A stretch of DNA of 64,000 nt from Prostheceraeus crozeri (GCA_907163375.1 CAJQUW010006380.1:1-64000), one strand, 5' to 3'. Positions 20,666 to 32,471 are shown, counted from the stretch's first letter. Program-made: numbers and translations. The notes: generated by a model not told the origin, from the letters alone.

Positions 20666-21800
20666 CTGCATAATCGTGGCAAATACTCCAAGGCCACTCA
20701 CAGACGCGTAAAATTTATTCTGTCTGTGTGATCATCATGCTGATGCACTCAGTTATGTGAGAGCCAGCCTGATTGCCATCCGTACCGCATTCTCAAAAAG
20801 TTCACTACACTCGCGTGCTTTGCTGACGGACCTCTTCATTGAGAATATTTCGTATACGAGTCGACTAGCTTGCTTTCTGTGAAAAGAAAAACTGTCCGAA
20901 CGCAGTTTGGTAATCTTCGAGTATAGTCAAGTCAACCTCAAACATAGGGAAGCTCGCCGCCACATCTCAGGTATCAGCATATTTAATAGAACAGTCATTT
21001 GCATGCACTGGGGGTTTATGTACATCATTCTTTAATTTTAAAAATTTACTTTAGTCTCCCATTTGATCAATGCATCAATCAAAACCAACTTTACCCACAA
21101 CAAAGATTCGAATGCATACAGATTACATGTGTAAGCCTCACACTGCAAGATGCTATTTAGTGCCACATCGGATCTCGTTTATTTCGGATTTTTTTCATGG
21201 AAAATTGAACTTTCTCCGAAAAGCTAAACCAATATGTTAAAAAAACTCATGTGTTGGATGTGTCATTCGGAATTGTGAGTATAGGCCTATATTCTTTTCT
21301 TTGAGGATATATCTGACTAGTGACTTAAAATCGAACACAAGCGCGTATTTCAAAGAAATAAAATTGAGATGCTCCCTTAGACTTCATCTTCCTAAAAGCT
21401 ATAAAGAGTTGTTTTTAGAGAACTGCGATGTATCATGGCATGTCTACCTTACAAACAGTGCATGAGTGCGTTTCTTCACTGTTTTCCACTTTTTGGTGCT
21501 TTGAATCACAAATGTTGCCTTGTAGACCTTTCAAATGATCGAAGAAAATGATCTATTATTGTGCTTGTGATAGCACTTGAGGATGTTGATGGAAATCGCT
21601 GGGGGTTTTATGCTGACTTTATCGTCAAATGTCCAACCATCCTTTGTTCAACATGGAAATGGTTGCAACATTTAACAGCACGTCAAGCAAGTAAACCGGA
21701 AAACCCGTCGTTCAGCAAAAACAGGCAGCGCAGTCATTTCGTACATGTTATAATACTCCTCTCATTATCGCGATAACAGAATTTGAATTGCCCAGAAGTT
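20666..21800. other. No gene seen
   Basis: This stretch has no supported open frame or repeat. It includes ATAGGCCTAT near 21,281, one of many copies of the palindromic TAGGCCTA motif in the window. Confidence 0.5.
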
Positions 21801-21811
21801 TCACAAATATG

Positions 21812-21897
21812 CAGTCGACTCTCGATATAAGCGCTCTCTTGATGCAAGTGATGACAGCAGCCGGTCCCGAGGTGTCGCTTATATCAATAGTCGACTG
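21812..21897. mobile_element. Short pogo/Tigger-like MITE
   Basis: The left end reads CAGTCGACTCTCGATATAAG. The right end is its inverted copy with about three mismatches (reverse complement CAGTCGACTATTGATATAAG). CAGTCGA... with a following TATA-rich part is typical of pogo/Tigger termini. TA dinucleotides lie near both borders, but the left one is offset by 2 bp. Confidence 0.6.
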
Positions 21898-21969
21898 TAT
21901 ATAATAAGCAATACAAAAACTGATTTCATCCAGAAATTTGATGTCGATCGCATGTGTTCAGATGTTTAA

Positions 21970-22075
21970 ATAGCGATAGGTATAGATAACCTGGTCGTTG
22001 GTTCGACTCCTGCCAGCCTCACATCCTCTGAATGGTAATTCGATCTATCGCTTATCTCATTTCATTCATTGTTGA
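21970..22075 (+). repeat. tRNA-derived SINE, degraded copy
   Basis: A B box GGTTCGACTCC lies at 22,000-22,010. The tail that follows (TGCCAGCCTCACATCC... TTCGATCTATCGCTTATCTC... TTTCATTCATTGTTGAA) matches the tails of the copies at 54,219 and 62,510. The head upstream of the B box is too decayed to fold. Confidence 0.65.
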
Positions 22076-22098
22076 AGTCGCGCACAACACTTGAATAC

Positions 22099-22203
22099 AC
22101 AGAATAAGCCATGAGTCATAAGCTATGAGCCACAAACCAACCGGGTGACAACTTATAGCTGATGGCTGATGGCTTGTGACTTATGGCTCGTGGCTTATTC
22201 TGT
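22099..22203. repeat. Foldback element
   Basis: The left arm ACAGAATAAGCCATGAGTCA and the right arm (reverse complement ACAGAATAAGCCACGAGCCA) form a long hairpin with about 60 nt between the best-paired parts. The middle contains the near-repeat GCTGATGGCTGATGGCTTGT. No coding capacity or clear target duplication is visible. Confidence 0.6.
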
Positions 22204-24159
22204 ATGCCAGCTCTCATTGAAACTTATGTGTTGGAAAAACTCCAGTTGCGGCTTATGGCGTAAGTGCACATCATGGGGCTGCTATCAATGTGCACGTCTG
22301 CCGAGTTCTACTCGTTTCCTCTACTTGTCAAGGAGCATCAAAGAAGGACTCAAACGAATTCAATCGAAAGCAGATTAAAGTTTGCGGTAGAAATGAGATT
22401 TTATATATTTTTTCTGATTAACTGAAGCGTGCTGAGAGCTACGACTTTTGCCATAGGATGTCTTCAATTCAATTCCTATCATGTGCATGTGTTCAGATCA
22501 TGTTTCTGATCGGCGATGAATACGAGTGTGGTTGAACTCCGGGGACTTCAGAACTTCAGGCCCTTGTCGATTGCAACTCCGGTCATATAGAGAGCCGGAG
22601 TGCCGGTGTGAAGGAACTCCAGACAGCTTCTCAATAAAGGTCAATAAGGTTTGTGTCACGAAGGAGCTACATGCGCTTGAGAATGGTTGCCATTAAAAGT
22701 GTACACGTTGCATATGATCGATGTAATCATGTCCGCCATTTGAAAATTCAAATTTGACATTCTCATTCGGCTATTAATTCTCTAATTTTTATTTTAATTC
22801 AAATGACACGTTCTAATCCGGCCTCTAATTTTGTATTTTATAGGCCATCACCCATACAAAAAATATGACATGAACTACTCAAATCATTGATGTAACTCAT
22901 TTGTAGCAGTTCTCATCGTTCGCTGACGCCGCCACTGTTGTGGTTGGATTTGAGCGATTTACCATCTGATCACTACAGTAGTTTACAGCTGAGGCATATG
23001 AACAATTTGTAAATTAAAATAGGCCTATCAGATTTTCTTTTGAACAGCTTGTTTAGAGCGGGCGCCATCGAGTAATCTGGAATACCACTTATGAATATTT
23101 CCTGCTGTATTTGCGAATACATTATTACTTTTACAAAAGTTTAATCAATTCACTCATACAACTTAACCTCAAATGATCACAAGCTAATCAAGCCTGAAGG
23201 TATAAAAGGAAGCAATACATCAATCGTCCATTACAGGGCATCATGTGATCGAAACTGAGGTGTATCCATTCCATTGTGATTTTATTTTTTAATAGCTTAA
23301 GTCTCATGATACTCGAAAGATCGCGTAATGGAGTATGGATGGATATGCATCAAAATGGAGCACGAGAACCGTGTAATGTCAGACTCCAAACATGACATGA
23401 CTTTATCTGCCTGCAGCCGAATCTCCATCATCTGTGAAATCTGATTTTCCAGCTAAAAACTCTTGTAATATATTGACTAGAATTTTAAACAAAACTATTT
23501 TCTAACATCCCATCAGATTTGAAAAGACATTAATCCGCCAATGAAGATTTTGCCGACACAGCACACGCGAATATGAAATATATCCATCGACCCGACATTA
23601 AATCAACGGCTGACGTACTGACTTTGTTTCTCTACCTTTTAATGTGAAGGGAAGAGTTCAACACAATAGCTTTTTAAATCGGAAGCTGTATGTGCACCGT
23701 CGAATGGATCTCATGGAATTGCTGCAATCTTTTGTAAATCCGACCAACAGTTCTATAACAATGTCAGAGAGTCAATTATCTTGTTTATTCGCACAAATTA
23801 TGAGAAGATTCAATTTTTAGATGTTGTGTAATTATATAGAGATAAATGGATGCATCGAAGCATTCATCAAAATGTCCCTTATTATATCTTAATCATCGTT
23901 CAATAGATATTCAACCGTCATCATTCGCAATCAACCCGAAATCACATATTGAAGTTTTCATTTAATAATGTATTCCAATATTTATTACCTTCCTTATTTG
24001 ATCCTGAACTCTGAGAAAATAAAAGAAAGCAGACAAGAAACTTTTTGCTAAGGAACGTGCGGTAAACGTTGCTTCATTATCTTGAATTGAAGTTGCAATA
24101 ATACATATGATAAAGTCCATAATTTCATACAGGGTCTACAAAGCTTCACGTAGATACTG
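22204..24159. other. No gene seen
   Basis: No supported gene or repeat family is recognisable in this stretch. A short patch of inverted CTCCGG/CCGGAG words at 22,530-22,625 may be a decayed repeat end. Confidence 0.4.
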
Positions 24160-24752
24160 TCAAACCTGTGACAGACCTGTGAAAGACTCTAATTCACGCA
24201 TTTATTACATCTTGTCTAGACTATTGTAATTCTCTTCTCTATGGTGTCCCAGACTGTCACCTTCGTCCGCTTCAAGCGGTTCAGAACGCTGATGCTCGCC
24301 TCATCACCAAGACTTCAAGACGTGAGCCCATTACACCGATCCTTCGTGACCTTCAATGGCTTCCAGTAAAACAGCGCATCCAATTCAAGTTGGTTGTCAT
24401 CGTATATAAGATGCTACATGGTCTAACCCCCCCCCCCCCGATACCTTGCCGACGACTGCCACCCACTTGATTCGATTGGATATCGTCTTCGTTCATCCTC
24501 TGGTCCCTCCATCTGTCAACCTACCAGAACCCGCAACCGCATGGGCGACCGTGCTTTCTCGGCAGCGGGTCCTAGACTGTGGAATAGTCTTCCTATGAAC
24601 ATCCGAGACTTTGAAATTGACCTCTTCCAATTTCGTCGCAAATTAAAGACGTTCTTGTTTTGTTCCGTGGTTTGAACTGTACACCGGCGCCTTGATACCT
24701 TCGGGTTTAGCGAGCTGTAAACAAATCAATGTATAATGATAATAATAATAGA
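24160..24752 (+). mobile_element. CR1/L2-type LINE, 5'-truncated 3' end
   Basis: The plus strand encodes the C-terminal end of a LINE reverse-transcriptase ORF. The order is LIHAFITSCLDYCNSLLYG, then LQWLPVKQRIQFKL, then the conserved GDRAFSAAGPRLWNSLP, then FRRKLKTFLF before the stop near 24,675. These are hallmark tail motifs of CR1/L2-group LINEs. The element ends in an ATAATGATAATAATA simple repeat (24,735-24,752), as expected for a LINE 3' tail. The reading frame is broken at a run of 13 C (24,427-24,439). Most of the element is missing from the 5' side, as is usual after incomplete reverse transcription. Confidence 0.85.
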
Positions 24753-26180
24753 CCGCCTAGACTTGTAAGTGGGCCGGGTAGCCTACGGGCTGGGCCGGGC
24801 CGGGCCTGAAAAGTTATCACTTCTATCTAGCTAACTTGTAACGATCCCTTGAATAATGGCTACTTTTCTCAATACTGATGGTCATAAGACAGAACAAGGC
24901 ACGAGGGGTCAGAAAAGCACTTTTTCATTGAATTGTGCAAATTCAAGTCTGAACTCTGACGAATCAGGACATTTACATCAATTCAAGCGTGTGGGGTTAG
25001 TAAAATTGAGATCGTGAAAGTGAAGTGAGTAGCGAATTGAGAAGTCGAAAATTCTTGGAATAGATTGAGTTCGTAAGACCAGTGCGAAAAGTGTTTCAAT
25101 TTGACCAATGCTTTTGATGCTACGCAATAAAGAAAACAGTTGAAGTTCACATGTATTCTCTAATTCTGCCAAAATACAGAAATAAAATAAGGATTCACAA
25201 AAGAAATTGTTAATTAACTAAACTACGCATTATTTTTGTAAAGCTCATGACCATAATCTAATTCAAAGTCGCACACTTATAGATCAAAAGTCAGATATTC
25301 ATGAATTTAATCATGATGGTGTAACGAATACAGTATTGTAAAGGCCTATGTATTATACTTTTATGACAAAAACAGTAATTACGGGCTAAGCATCTCGAGA
25401 TGAGCGGGTCAGGCAGGGCCTGGACATTTCCGATGCAACGGACCTGGGCCGGGCCGGGGTCTGAAAATTGAGGCCGCCACCCAAGAGTAATGACGTTGTA
25501 AAATAGAGCGCCATGGCTGTCTACAACAGGTTTTGCAGTATAATTTCAATAATAAGCCTTTATAATTAAGCGGTTAAGCAGTTAAAAAATTGGTAGTTAT
25601 GGGCAATCTCCCCGCACGCTTTCAAATTTGTCTAAAATCCGAAAAAGTGGATCAACTGCTACAAAACTTCAGCGACACGTATTTGAGCATATTTTCCTGT
25701 CAAACATTGAGCACATATTAGTCAAACATGTTAATTTAAGGGATGTGGCCTGGTCATCATCACTTCACGAGGTGTCGAGAAACGACTTTGTTGACCTCAA
25801 GTGCTATCTGCTCCGACGATGAGGTCAGGCGAAGTCAGATCAAGCGACTGACATCGGTACACTTCACGCTATCGTCTCTAATTCTAAAAGTACTTGTCCA
25901 ATTTCCATAGATTTTTGCATGTGGGTGGAAAATATGTTCAAATGTGTGTCTCTGAAGTTTTGTGACGATTAATTCATTTCTACGGATTTTAGAAAAATTT
26001 GAAAACGTGAGGGTGACGATAAACCAGAAGAACAAAAAAATTTTACCGCTTGTTCCTGAATAACACAACTACATTTTAGTGATGTTGTTGCATGACAATC
26101 AATCTGACTTTATTTGACTTATAGCTGCTGCTTAAAATTGTTTCAAAAGACTTCGATCAATGTTAGCCTGAGTTTGTCAC
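24753..26180. repeat. GC-rich direct repeat pair; otherwise no gene
   Basis: GGGCCGGGCCGGGCCTGAAAA at about 24,802 and a near copy ending GGGTCTGAAAA at about 25,449 are in the same orientation and about 650 bp apart. They resemble the GC-rich word arrays at hAT-like ends, but they are direct rather than inverted. I cannot define an element. No gene is visible. Confidence 0.4.
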
Positions 26181-26189
26181 ACTTTGCGT

Positions 26190-26720
26190 GAATCTTCAAC
26201 ACCTTGTTTTTCTCTGGTCTGATACACGTCCTGTATTCGTGAGGAAATCAACACGTTGCCTCAATGTCTCCCTCCCGACCTCCTCACTCCTTGTTCGACG
26301 ATTGAATCAATCCAATCTTTCCTTCCGAACAAGGACGAGAGGCATTAAGAAGCAATCGGCGCTAATGGCTTCTCATTCAGGTGCCATTGTCTCGTTCTCA
26401 GCGCGCGCACCAAACACTCCCCGTCCACACTTGGCTGGCTCCTTTGTTGCCTCGGAATTGAATTAACTTCGCCGCGGACTCACTCGGGCGTGCTGGGACG
26501 GAAGCGTCTTCATGGAAAAGGAGTAGGAACGTGTGCAGGAATTCAGGCAGGCGCCATCGGTGTGGGATCATGAATGAGGAAGGCGGGCGTGAGGCGAAAA
26601 TTCCTTCTGAAAATTGATACTCTGAGCGATTGATTTGCACTATAACAAGATGAGCAGCCGCGCTGACTACATGGGCCACTTTTGTTGTTGCTGTTGGTGG
26701 CTGCCCATCTGGCGGCACTT
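26190..26720. other. GC- and CpG-richer block, unexplained
   Basis: Compared with its AT-rich surroundings this 530-bp block is clearly richer in G+C and CpG (CTCAGCGCGCGCACC, TTCGCCGCGGACTCACTCGG). Long frames exist on both strands but neither product is recognisable. It could be a promoter or other regulatory region of an unseen host gene, or an old repeat. Confidence 0.35.
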
Positions 26721-27379
26721 ATTGCACTAGAGGTTACTTTATCCCGAAAATCTCAGTCCTGGGATCCCAGGATTGAGTGGGATCGTAATACAAAGCATAC
26801 ACGAATGCTAATATCATGCGTCAAATAATTTCCCGGCACTTGAGATCCTGGCATGTGAGATAAGCAGCACACGAGATTGCCAAAGGTCAGTTTACTTACA
26901 TGAAGTACCGGGATTGACCATAGATGTTAAGTATAGTAGCAACTCAGGGTACTTCTATTCTTTCCCCCCACATTTTTCAAGTTTTCAAAAATCATCAAAT
27001 TTTGCCAAAGTTAGTCACATTGGGTTTAGAATAGACTTGATCTGTCACTGAGTGACATTACAGCACGACTGAGAAGTCTTACTTGAACCCTGAGATGAAG
27101 GATAAGTCCCTTGGATGCTCAGTTAGAATACAAGGTACAACTGTGATCATGAACTTCGTGTGATTGTAGTCTACAGACAAATGACCAGCAGCTGTCTAAT
27201 TCTGAGGCTGTTAATGTCCTACAAGTCAGATAAGAGGAGTTTTACACACTCAACGCTATGCCACGTCAGTGAGAACAGGTAGGAGCAAGAGAAGATCGTT
27301 GACGATACAACACTTCCGGGAGTCAACAACAGAATTGTGGGGGAGGGTAGAATAGAAGTATCGCAACTCAGTATTAATC

Positions 27380-27540
27380 AATTCCCCACGGCGAATGTAC
27401 GAGTAGTTTCGATTTTCAGAAATTTACCTTTTTAAGAAATTTATCGAACATATTTTCAGATATCAAGAACGCAATCTCCGCAAAAACTGAATCTTTTGAA
27501 AAGAATACAACAGTCCCATCAGTGGTAATCGTGAGACCCC
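27380..27540 (+). repeat. Unclassified dispersed repeat, partial copy
   Basis: The stretch matches the second part of the repeat at 20,015-20,665 (GAACGCAATCTCCGCAAAAA and CTGAATCTTTT in the same order). No boundaries are definable. Confidence 0.45.
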
Positions 27541-28099
27541 AGAACATGAAGCTACAGCATAAAGTAATGCAAGATAAACCGTAACAAGAAACAAAAAGAA
27601 AAAAGTTGAGTGCTCTTACAGCTTGAAACCAGAATTGTAGAATTTTGACATAGAAATTGTGAATGACTTTTCCCGGAGGGAAGAGTTTATGATGGGTAAG
27701 CGGAAATGTCCGGAGCTCGACATTTCTTGCGGAATATGATGGTGTTTCGGATGGTGATTATCCTTGACTGCTGACATAAAAAGACGGAAGCAAAATTATT
27801 TATCGACAATAATCTAAGGCAATAAAGTCTGGACATTCACAATGTCGTCAACCGCATCATGTGAGCCCTCCTCTGTATTTTCTACAAATCATGGGACAAT
27901 CCTGCATTCAAGTCGGTGAGCAAAGGAGCACAATATTTGAATGCTCTCAATTTTGGTATATCAATACCATTTGTTTCTTATCAAGGAAGTCATTCAGCAG
28001 CCTCAGAATAAACAGTCTGGATGATGCTTTCGCACACGATGTCCACGGATACATGCGATTTCAATTTGAGTTCCCTGCTAAAAGCCACACTCAGAACCC

Positions 28100-28912
28100 C
28101 TATGACTTCTTTGCTTCGGCAATCGAGGCTCGCACTTTGTCTTTGTAGTGGTGGAATAAACTCCAATTTCTGATACGATATGCCGAATAACACTTGTTTA
28201 TTAAAACGTTAATGACGCTACTCATCCAAGGAGGGTCACATGAAGTTCGTTTTATGATGTTGAACGGGACATGAGATAATGCAGCATTCAATTTTTGATA
28301 GAAAGCAATACAGATGTCGCTTCAGCTTCAAACTGCGGAACACATTTTGCCAGTTAATTTGACTAAGTTCTGAAAAAACAGAACTCAAGTTTGAGTCTCG
28401 AAGATTCAACACTTTAGTGAATTGAGCATCGAAGATTTAGCCACAATTTGGGAATAAAGTCACAATATTATGGTCACTGGTAGCAAGAGGCGGTGAGAAA
28501 ACTGGTTCTTTGAAATACTGCTCAGTGGCAATGGGTACAAGAATCAAATCCAAAATCGTCTCTTGCCTTGTCAGTAGCGAAACAACAATTTGTACACAAA
28601 AATTGTACTCAAGAAAACTGGTATCGACTCTATTAAAGTCACCCAATAAGTAAACAAGGTAGCGACGATATTTGCGCAAAATGTCATCTGTAACAGTACA
28701 GACATAATCAAGAACGTTTTGCTGTTTTGGAAGGGACAGTGAACTACCGTGAGGAATACACATGTTCACAAAAATGCCATTGAATGCTTTATAAGAAACT
28801 TTTACAATCAATAATTCAACTTCATCAGTGGTACTCTGAGAGAATAATTTGCAAGAATCTTAATTCTTATTGACATAGCATTATATGCCTCCACCTTTTC
28901 TTTAGAAATTCT
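28100..28912 (-). mobile_element. CR1/L2-like LINE fragment: endonuclease end and linker
   Basis: The minus strand encodes the C-terminal half of an apurinic-type endonuclease. Its hallmarks are LVYLLGDFN, then TRQETILDLILV, then PPLATSDHN with the SDHN catalytic motif (28,437-28,811). The segment downstream (28,100-28,291) matches the linker before the reverse transcriptase (TSCDPPWMSSVINVLI...). The endonuclease frame continues to the border of element A at 28,912, where it is cut off. At least one frame change separates the two parts. The reverse transcriptase itself is absent. Confidence 0.72.
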
Positions 28913-29855
28913 ATCAGCACTAAGGATATGAAATGGAAAATTTTCTGGAAAATTTTCCGGTAATTTTTCCGGAAAAATTGCCGGGAAAATATAATATTTT
29001 TCCGGAAAAATATAATATTTTTCCACTTGTAATTTTTCCGTTCAATTTCTATATTTTGATGAATCACTTCATTAGTAATTTGAAAATAACAACATTTCGG
29101 TTTGTATCATACGACTGCATATGACAGCCATAGCTTCAAAGGAAGAGAAATATTTGCTATCATAATAGAGAGCATAATAATGTGTTTATCTGCAAAGTTT
29201 AACTAAACGTTTTTGCTTTAATTTCTTTAATAGTAGCCCTAAATTTTGTAAAATGTTGTAATGGTAAATTAAATATTTCAACTTTCATTATCATGAATCA
29301 TTCTTATTAATTATAAGATTTATAACCGTATAAAAACGTGAGCCGTCACGCTGTGTAGCCTACTATTTCATTAATGTTGTAGCCTACTATGAATCCTCAA
29401 TGTTGTACTTCTCGAGAATGTCATCTGAAAATATAAGCTCTCAGAACAAGGCCTAAACCTAAATATTGAATGAGAGCATGCTGCATTATCAGGGTCGAAT
29501 GAAATAGGCCTAAATACATGTTTAATAATAATTGCTTACTATATTTATTTTTTTGCAATGATAGCTGTTTGATGTATTTGAAACATATAGCTCTAACAGC
29601 TCTTTCGAAAATTGAATAACTAAAATAATAACTCTTTCGAACTATTGAAGCGATTGACTTCGTCTATGAAAAACGGATGAATCAGAGAATTAGGATCATT
29701 TCGTCTATTCATTTAACTAAAAATTCTCAATACGAGATGATGAAGCGCAATCTTAGGTTGCAAAATCAATTGCGCATTGCCATTTCTGATCCACGATGTT
29801 GCCGTGAAGTACGGATCCACCACTATGGTGGAATACTTTTTGTGGCCACAGAGTA

Positions 29856-30020
29856 TTAGCGCCAGTCGCTAAACAACTTCTCAGTCTTCCAGCATCTGTG
29901 GCTTGTGTAGAGAGATCCAACGAAGAATATGGCATGCAAAAGACGAAAAAAAGAAATCGCCTCACAAATGATCGCTATGCAAAACTTACAAAAGTGAGTT
30001 ACAATATCAAGGTGAGGCAT
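29856..30020 (+). pseudogene. hAT transposase dimerisation domain, decayed
   Basis: The frame reads LAPVAKQLLSLPASVACVER, followed by a TKKRNRLTNDRYAKL stretch. The order LLS-PAS-ACVER-KKRNRL is the hAT C-terminal dimerisation signature, although the usual ERSFS is altered to ERSNE. No catalytic core is recognisable upstream, and the frame is interrupted on both sides, so this is a remnant of element A's transposase. Confidence 0.6.
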
Positions 30021-30063
30021 TTTGCTAATAAACGTAAAGCTGATCAGAAGCAACACCAGGCCT

Positions 30064-31106
30064 GACAGTTCCCGATATTATTGAAGTCGGCACTGAACCA
30101 GCAATTGTGGATGCTGACGATACAACAAATAAGGAAGATGATGAAGAGCAAGTTGTTGAATTTGACCAAGATGTCGGAAGCTGCAGTGAAGAGGATGACA
30201 ATGACAATGTGGAAAGGGTGGAAGAAACAATTGAAGTTGGTAATTGGGTCTGTGTAGAGTACATTATACAAAATCAACGCAGTCGCCGAGGAGTAGTACG
30301 GTTATATTACGGCTGCGTTCAATTTATTGAAGGTGACCAAATCACTGTTAAATTTCTAAAAAAGGTAAGAGACATATACATGTAAATATATATAAGTATG
30401 ATAGCCTAGATTTAACACACAGTACCTTAGCTTTATCTAGTACAATCTGGACAAACTGGCATTATGAATATCCTACTGGCCATATAAAATTGAATTATCA
30501 TCGTAATTGATTTGCCTTTAAATGATTATAATAATTTGAAGGCAAATCAATTCATTTACTATAATTTAATTTAAATTGGCTTGCTTTGAATAGCTGTCTT
30601 TCATGAATGAACGTAATAAACTCAGCTCATATTGTATCCGCATGTAGAATTAGGTACGTACAGACTTAGGAAAAATAACAGTGAATAAAATAGAAGATAT
30701 TTTCAACAAACAATTCTTTAGGTCTACGAGATTGTTTATTCACTAAATAATATGATCTGATAATATGATAGATAGATAAATATAATAGATAGTATGATAA
30801 ATAATATATAATATGTTTTTAATGAAATGCTCACAAAAATTATGTAATTATTATTCGTATAAATCCCAGAACATTTGTTAAATGTTCATATTATATCGTG
30901 TTCTTTGATATTTGTTTCACTTTCAGATTCTCGTGAGTAGCTATCAATTTCCGGAAGTGGAGGAAATCGACATAGTAAACCGTGCTGTCTGCACACGCGT
31001 CAAGGAGCCGGAGCTGGCCTCTGGCTCTACCAGGAGGAGAACTATCTATGTATTCTGCGAGTTAGTGCGTGAATCCTTATTGGAAAAGGTAGCAAAAAAG
31101 ACATAA
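30064..31106 (+). CDS. Two-exon acidic protein tail inside hAT element A
   Basis: Exon 1 ends at 30,364 before GTAAGA; exon 2 starts at 30,927 after TTTCAG. Joining them keeps the frame (phase 0). Exon 1 encodes a long acidic stretch (EEDDNDNVERVEE), then a small beta-like module (VGNWVCVEYIIQNQ ... GDQITVKFLKK). Exon 2 continues it with YQFPEVEEIDIV and ends at a stop at 31,104-31,106. This WVxVxY...VKFL...FPEVEDI pattern occurs as a C-terminal add-on in many transposase-derived proteins; its function is not known to me. The start is uncertain because the upstream dimerisation relic is in another frame. It is probably the 3' end of element A's transposase gene. Confidence 0.5.
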
Positions 31107-31727
31107 CCTCAAGCACAGTGAAAGACTTCATATGGTATTGTTTTTCTTTATTGAAGATTTGTAAGAGTATATAATTTTGTTATCCAACTTTGTTAGCCTC
31201 CAATTGTTAGACTACTGATTTTTTTGTTTTAATCGAGAAATAGAGATTTTTGTAATTAGGTGATGTTTTCAAGTATCGGTAGATTATTTAGGCTTATTCA
31301 TGTCCAAATCAAGGTCAAAATCATAGAATGCCTTGACATCCTTCTCCCTCATATAGGCCCAATATATTCATCTCTATTTCTTGTCGAGTAAATTTCACGA
31401 TATATCCGTGTTTGTTTAATACTCCTAGTTGTGTCTTCCCGTATTTGTTTAATTTAAATTAAGCCTAATTTACCAATCTCTCAGATAAAAATTGCACATA
31501 CACGTATGTTGCTGTACCATAATACTTGTTTCATTCAAAATGAGATACCGTATCATTTACCTAATCAACACTATATTGCAAATTTACTTAGATGGAATAT
31601 TTTTCGTTGACAGGAAATTTTTTTATTTTTCCATATTTTTCCAATTTTCCCGGTAATTTTTCCGGAAAAATTACCGGAAAAATATAATTTATATTTTTCC
31701 GGTAATTTTTATATCTATAATCAGCAC

Positions 31728-32471
31728 CAGGGATGCGGAGTCGGAGTCCCGGTGTCCCATCATTTTTGCTGGAGTCGGATTCCTATCAAATGATAGGACT
31801 CCGGCCTACAACTAGATCCCAAATATAATGCAAAGAATTTATTTATCCTCGTGCATATAGCTGTCACTGTCTTGATGTTAGCTTTCTCCGTCAAACAAAA
31901 GTACAGAGACAGCAGTGCATGCACAGCTTATAATAGTTGAGGGAATGAACCGTGATAGTGAAAAAAGGATTGTCTTTTTACTTGGTGATTTAGTGGAGAA
32001 GACAAGCCTTCCTAGTCTCGATCACACCTACGCACCAAAGGTCACATCAGAGACAAATATGAAATACTAGTTTATTTGAGAACATCACCTCTCACCCTCA
32101 CATTAATCGTGTGTGATGGCTCCTCCAACGCGCATATTTAAATCGAAAATGCACTCATATTTTTTTGAGAAGGATGGGAGACTTTCCTGCCTGGAAGAGA
32201 CTGAAGAAAAACGGTGTGAAGCACATATCAACAAGATGGGAGGAGCCGAGTCGTATGCATCCAACTTAAAGCGACATCTGATAAGCTTTCATCGTAAATG
32301 ATTGATAACTGATGCAGCAATGATATTGATCACTAAAAATAGGTTCAGGTAAGCCTATAATGATCTATGATGTAGGTTACCAGTTTTTTTTAAAAAAAAC
32401 TAGGTTTTATACACTTGCCACCCGGAGTCGGAGGCGGAGTCCTATCAAAATGATAGGACTCCGCATCCCTG
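31728..32471 (+). mobile_element. hAT-type element B, non-autonomous, GGAGTC-rich ends
   Basis: The termini are CAGGGATGCGGAGTCGGAGT on the left and the inverted CTCCGCATCCCTG on the right. The octamer ATCAGCAC flanks it on both sides (31,720-31,727 and 32,472-32,479), a perfect 8-bp target duplication. CAGGG termini and 8-bp duplications are typical of hAT elements. GGAGTC words are repeated inside both ends. At 744 bp it is too short for a transposase but keeps a BED zinc-finger frame. Confidence 0.85.
32113..32301 (+). CDS. BED-type zinc finger frame inside element B
   Basis: This is an open frame of 62 codons. It starts near MMAPPTRIFKSKMHSYFFEK and ends with SNLKRHLISFHRK. The SNLKRHL..FH tail is the second half of a BED zinc finger, the DNA-binding domain at the N-terminus of many hAT transposases. 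A single Cys (SCLEE) and another further on (RCEAH) may supply the first ligands. The rest of the transposase is missing, so this is the retained N-terminal exon of an internally deleted element. Confidence 0.6.
   Translation: MMAPPTRIFKSKMHSYFFEKDGRLSCLEETEEKRCEAHINKMGGAESYASNLKRHLISFHRK

Larger units (their letters stand above)
28921..31719 (+). mobile_element. hAT-type element A (about 2.8 kb), CCGG-palindrome ends
   Basis: The octamer ATCAGCAC occurs at 28,913-28,920 and again at 31,720-31,727, giving an 8-bp target duplication as hAT elements make. The ends are TAAGGATATGAAA on the left and, in reverse complement, TATAGATATAAAA on the right, an imperfect terminal repeat. Both subterminal regions (about 28,935-29,040 and 31,630-31,705) are packed with ATTTTTCCGGAAAAAT-type palindromes, probably transposase-binding sites. 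Inside lies a decayed hAT dimerisation domain followed by a two-exon acidic gene. The element sits in the LINE fragment described above, so it is younger than that LINE. Confidence 0.7.

Noticed and set aside
26398-26718. A 106-codon gene on the minus strand in the GC-rich block
   Set aside because: The opposite strand is equally open, as expected from high G+C, and neither product is recognisable.
28935-29040. CRISPR-like or microsatellite array
   Set aside because: The CCGG palindromes are interlocking words without spacers and have a mirrored partner at 31,630-31,705, so they are ends of a transposon.
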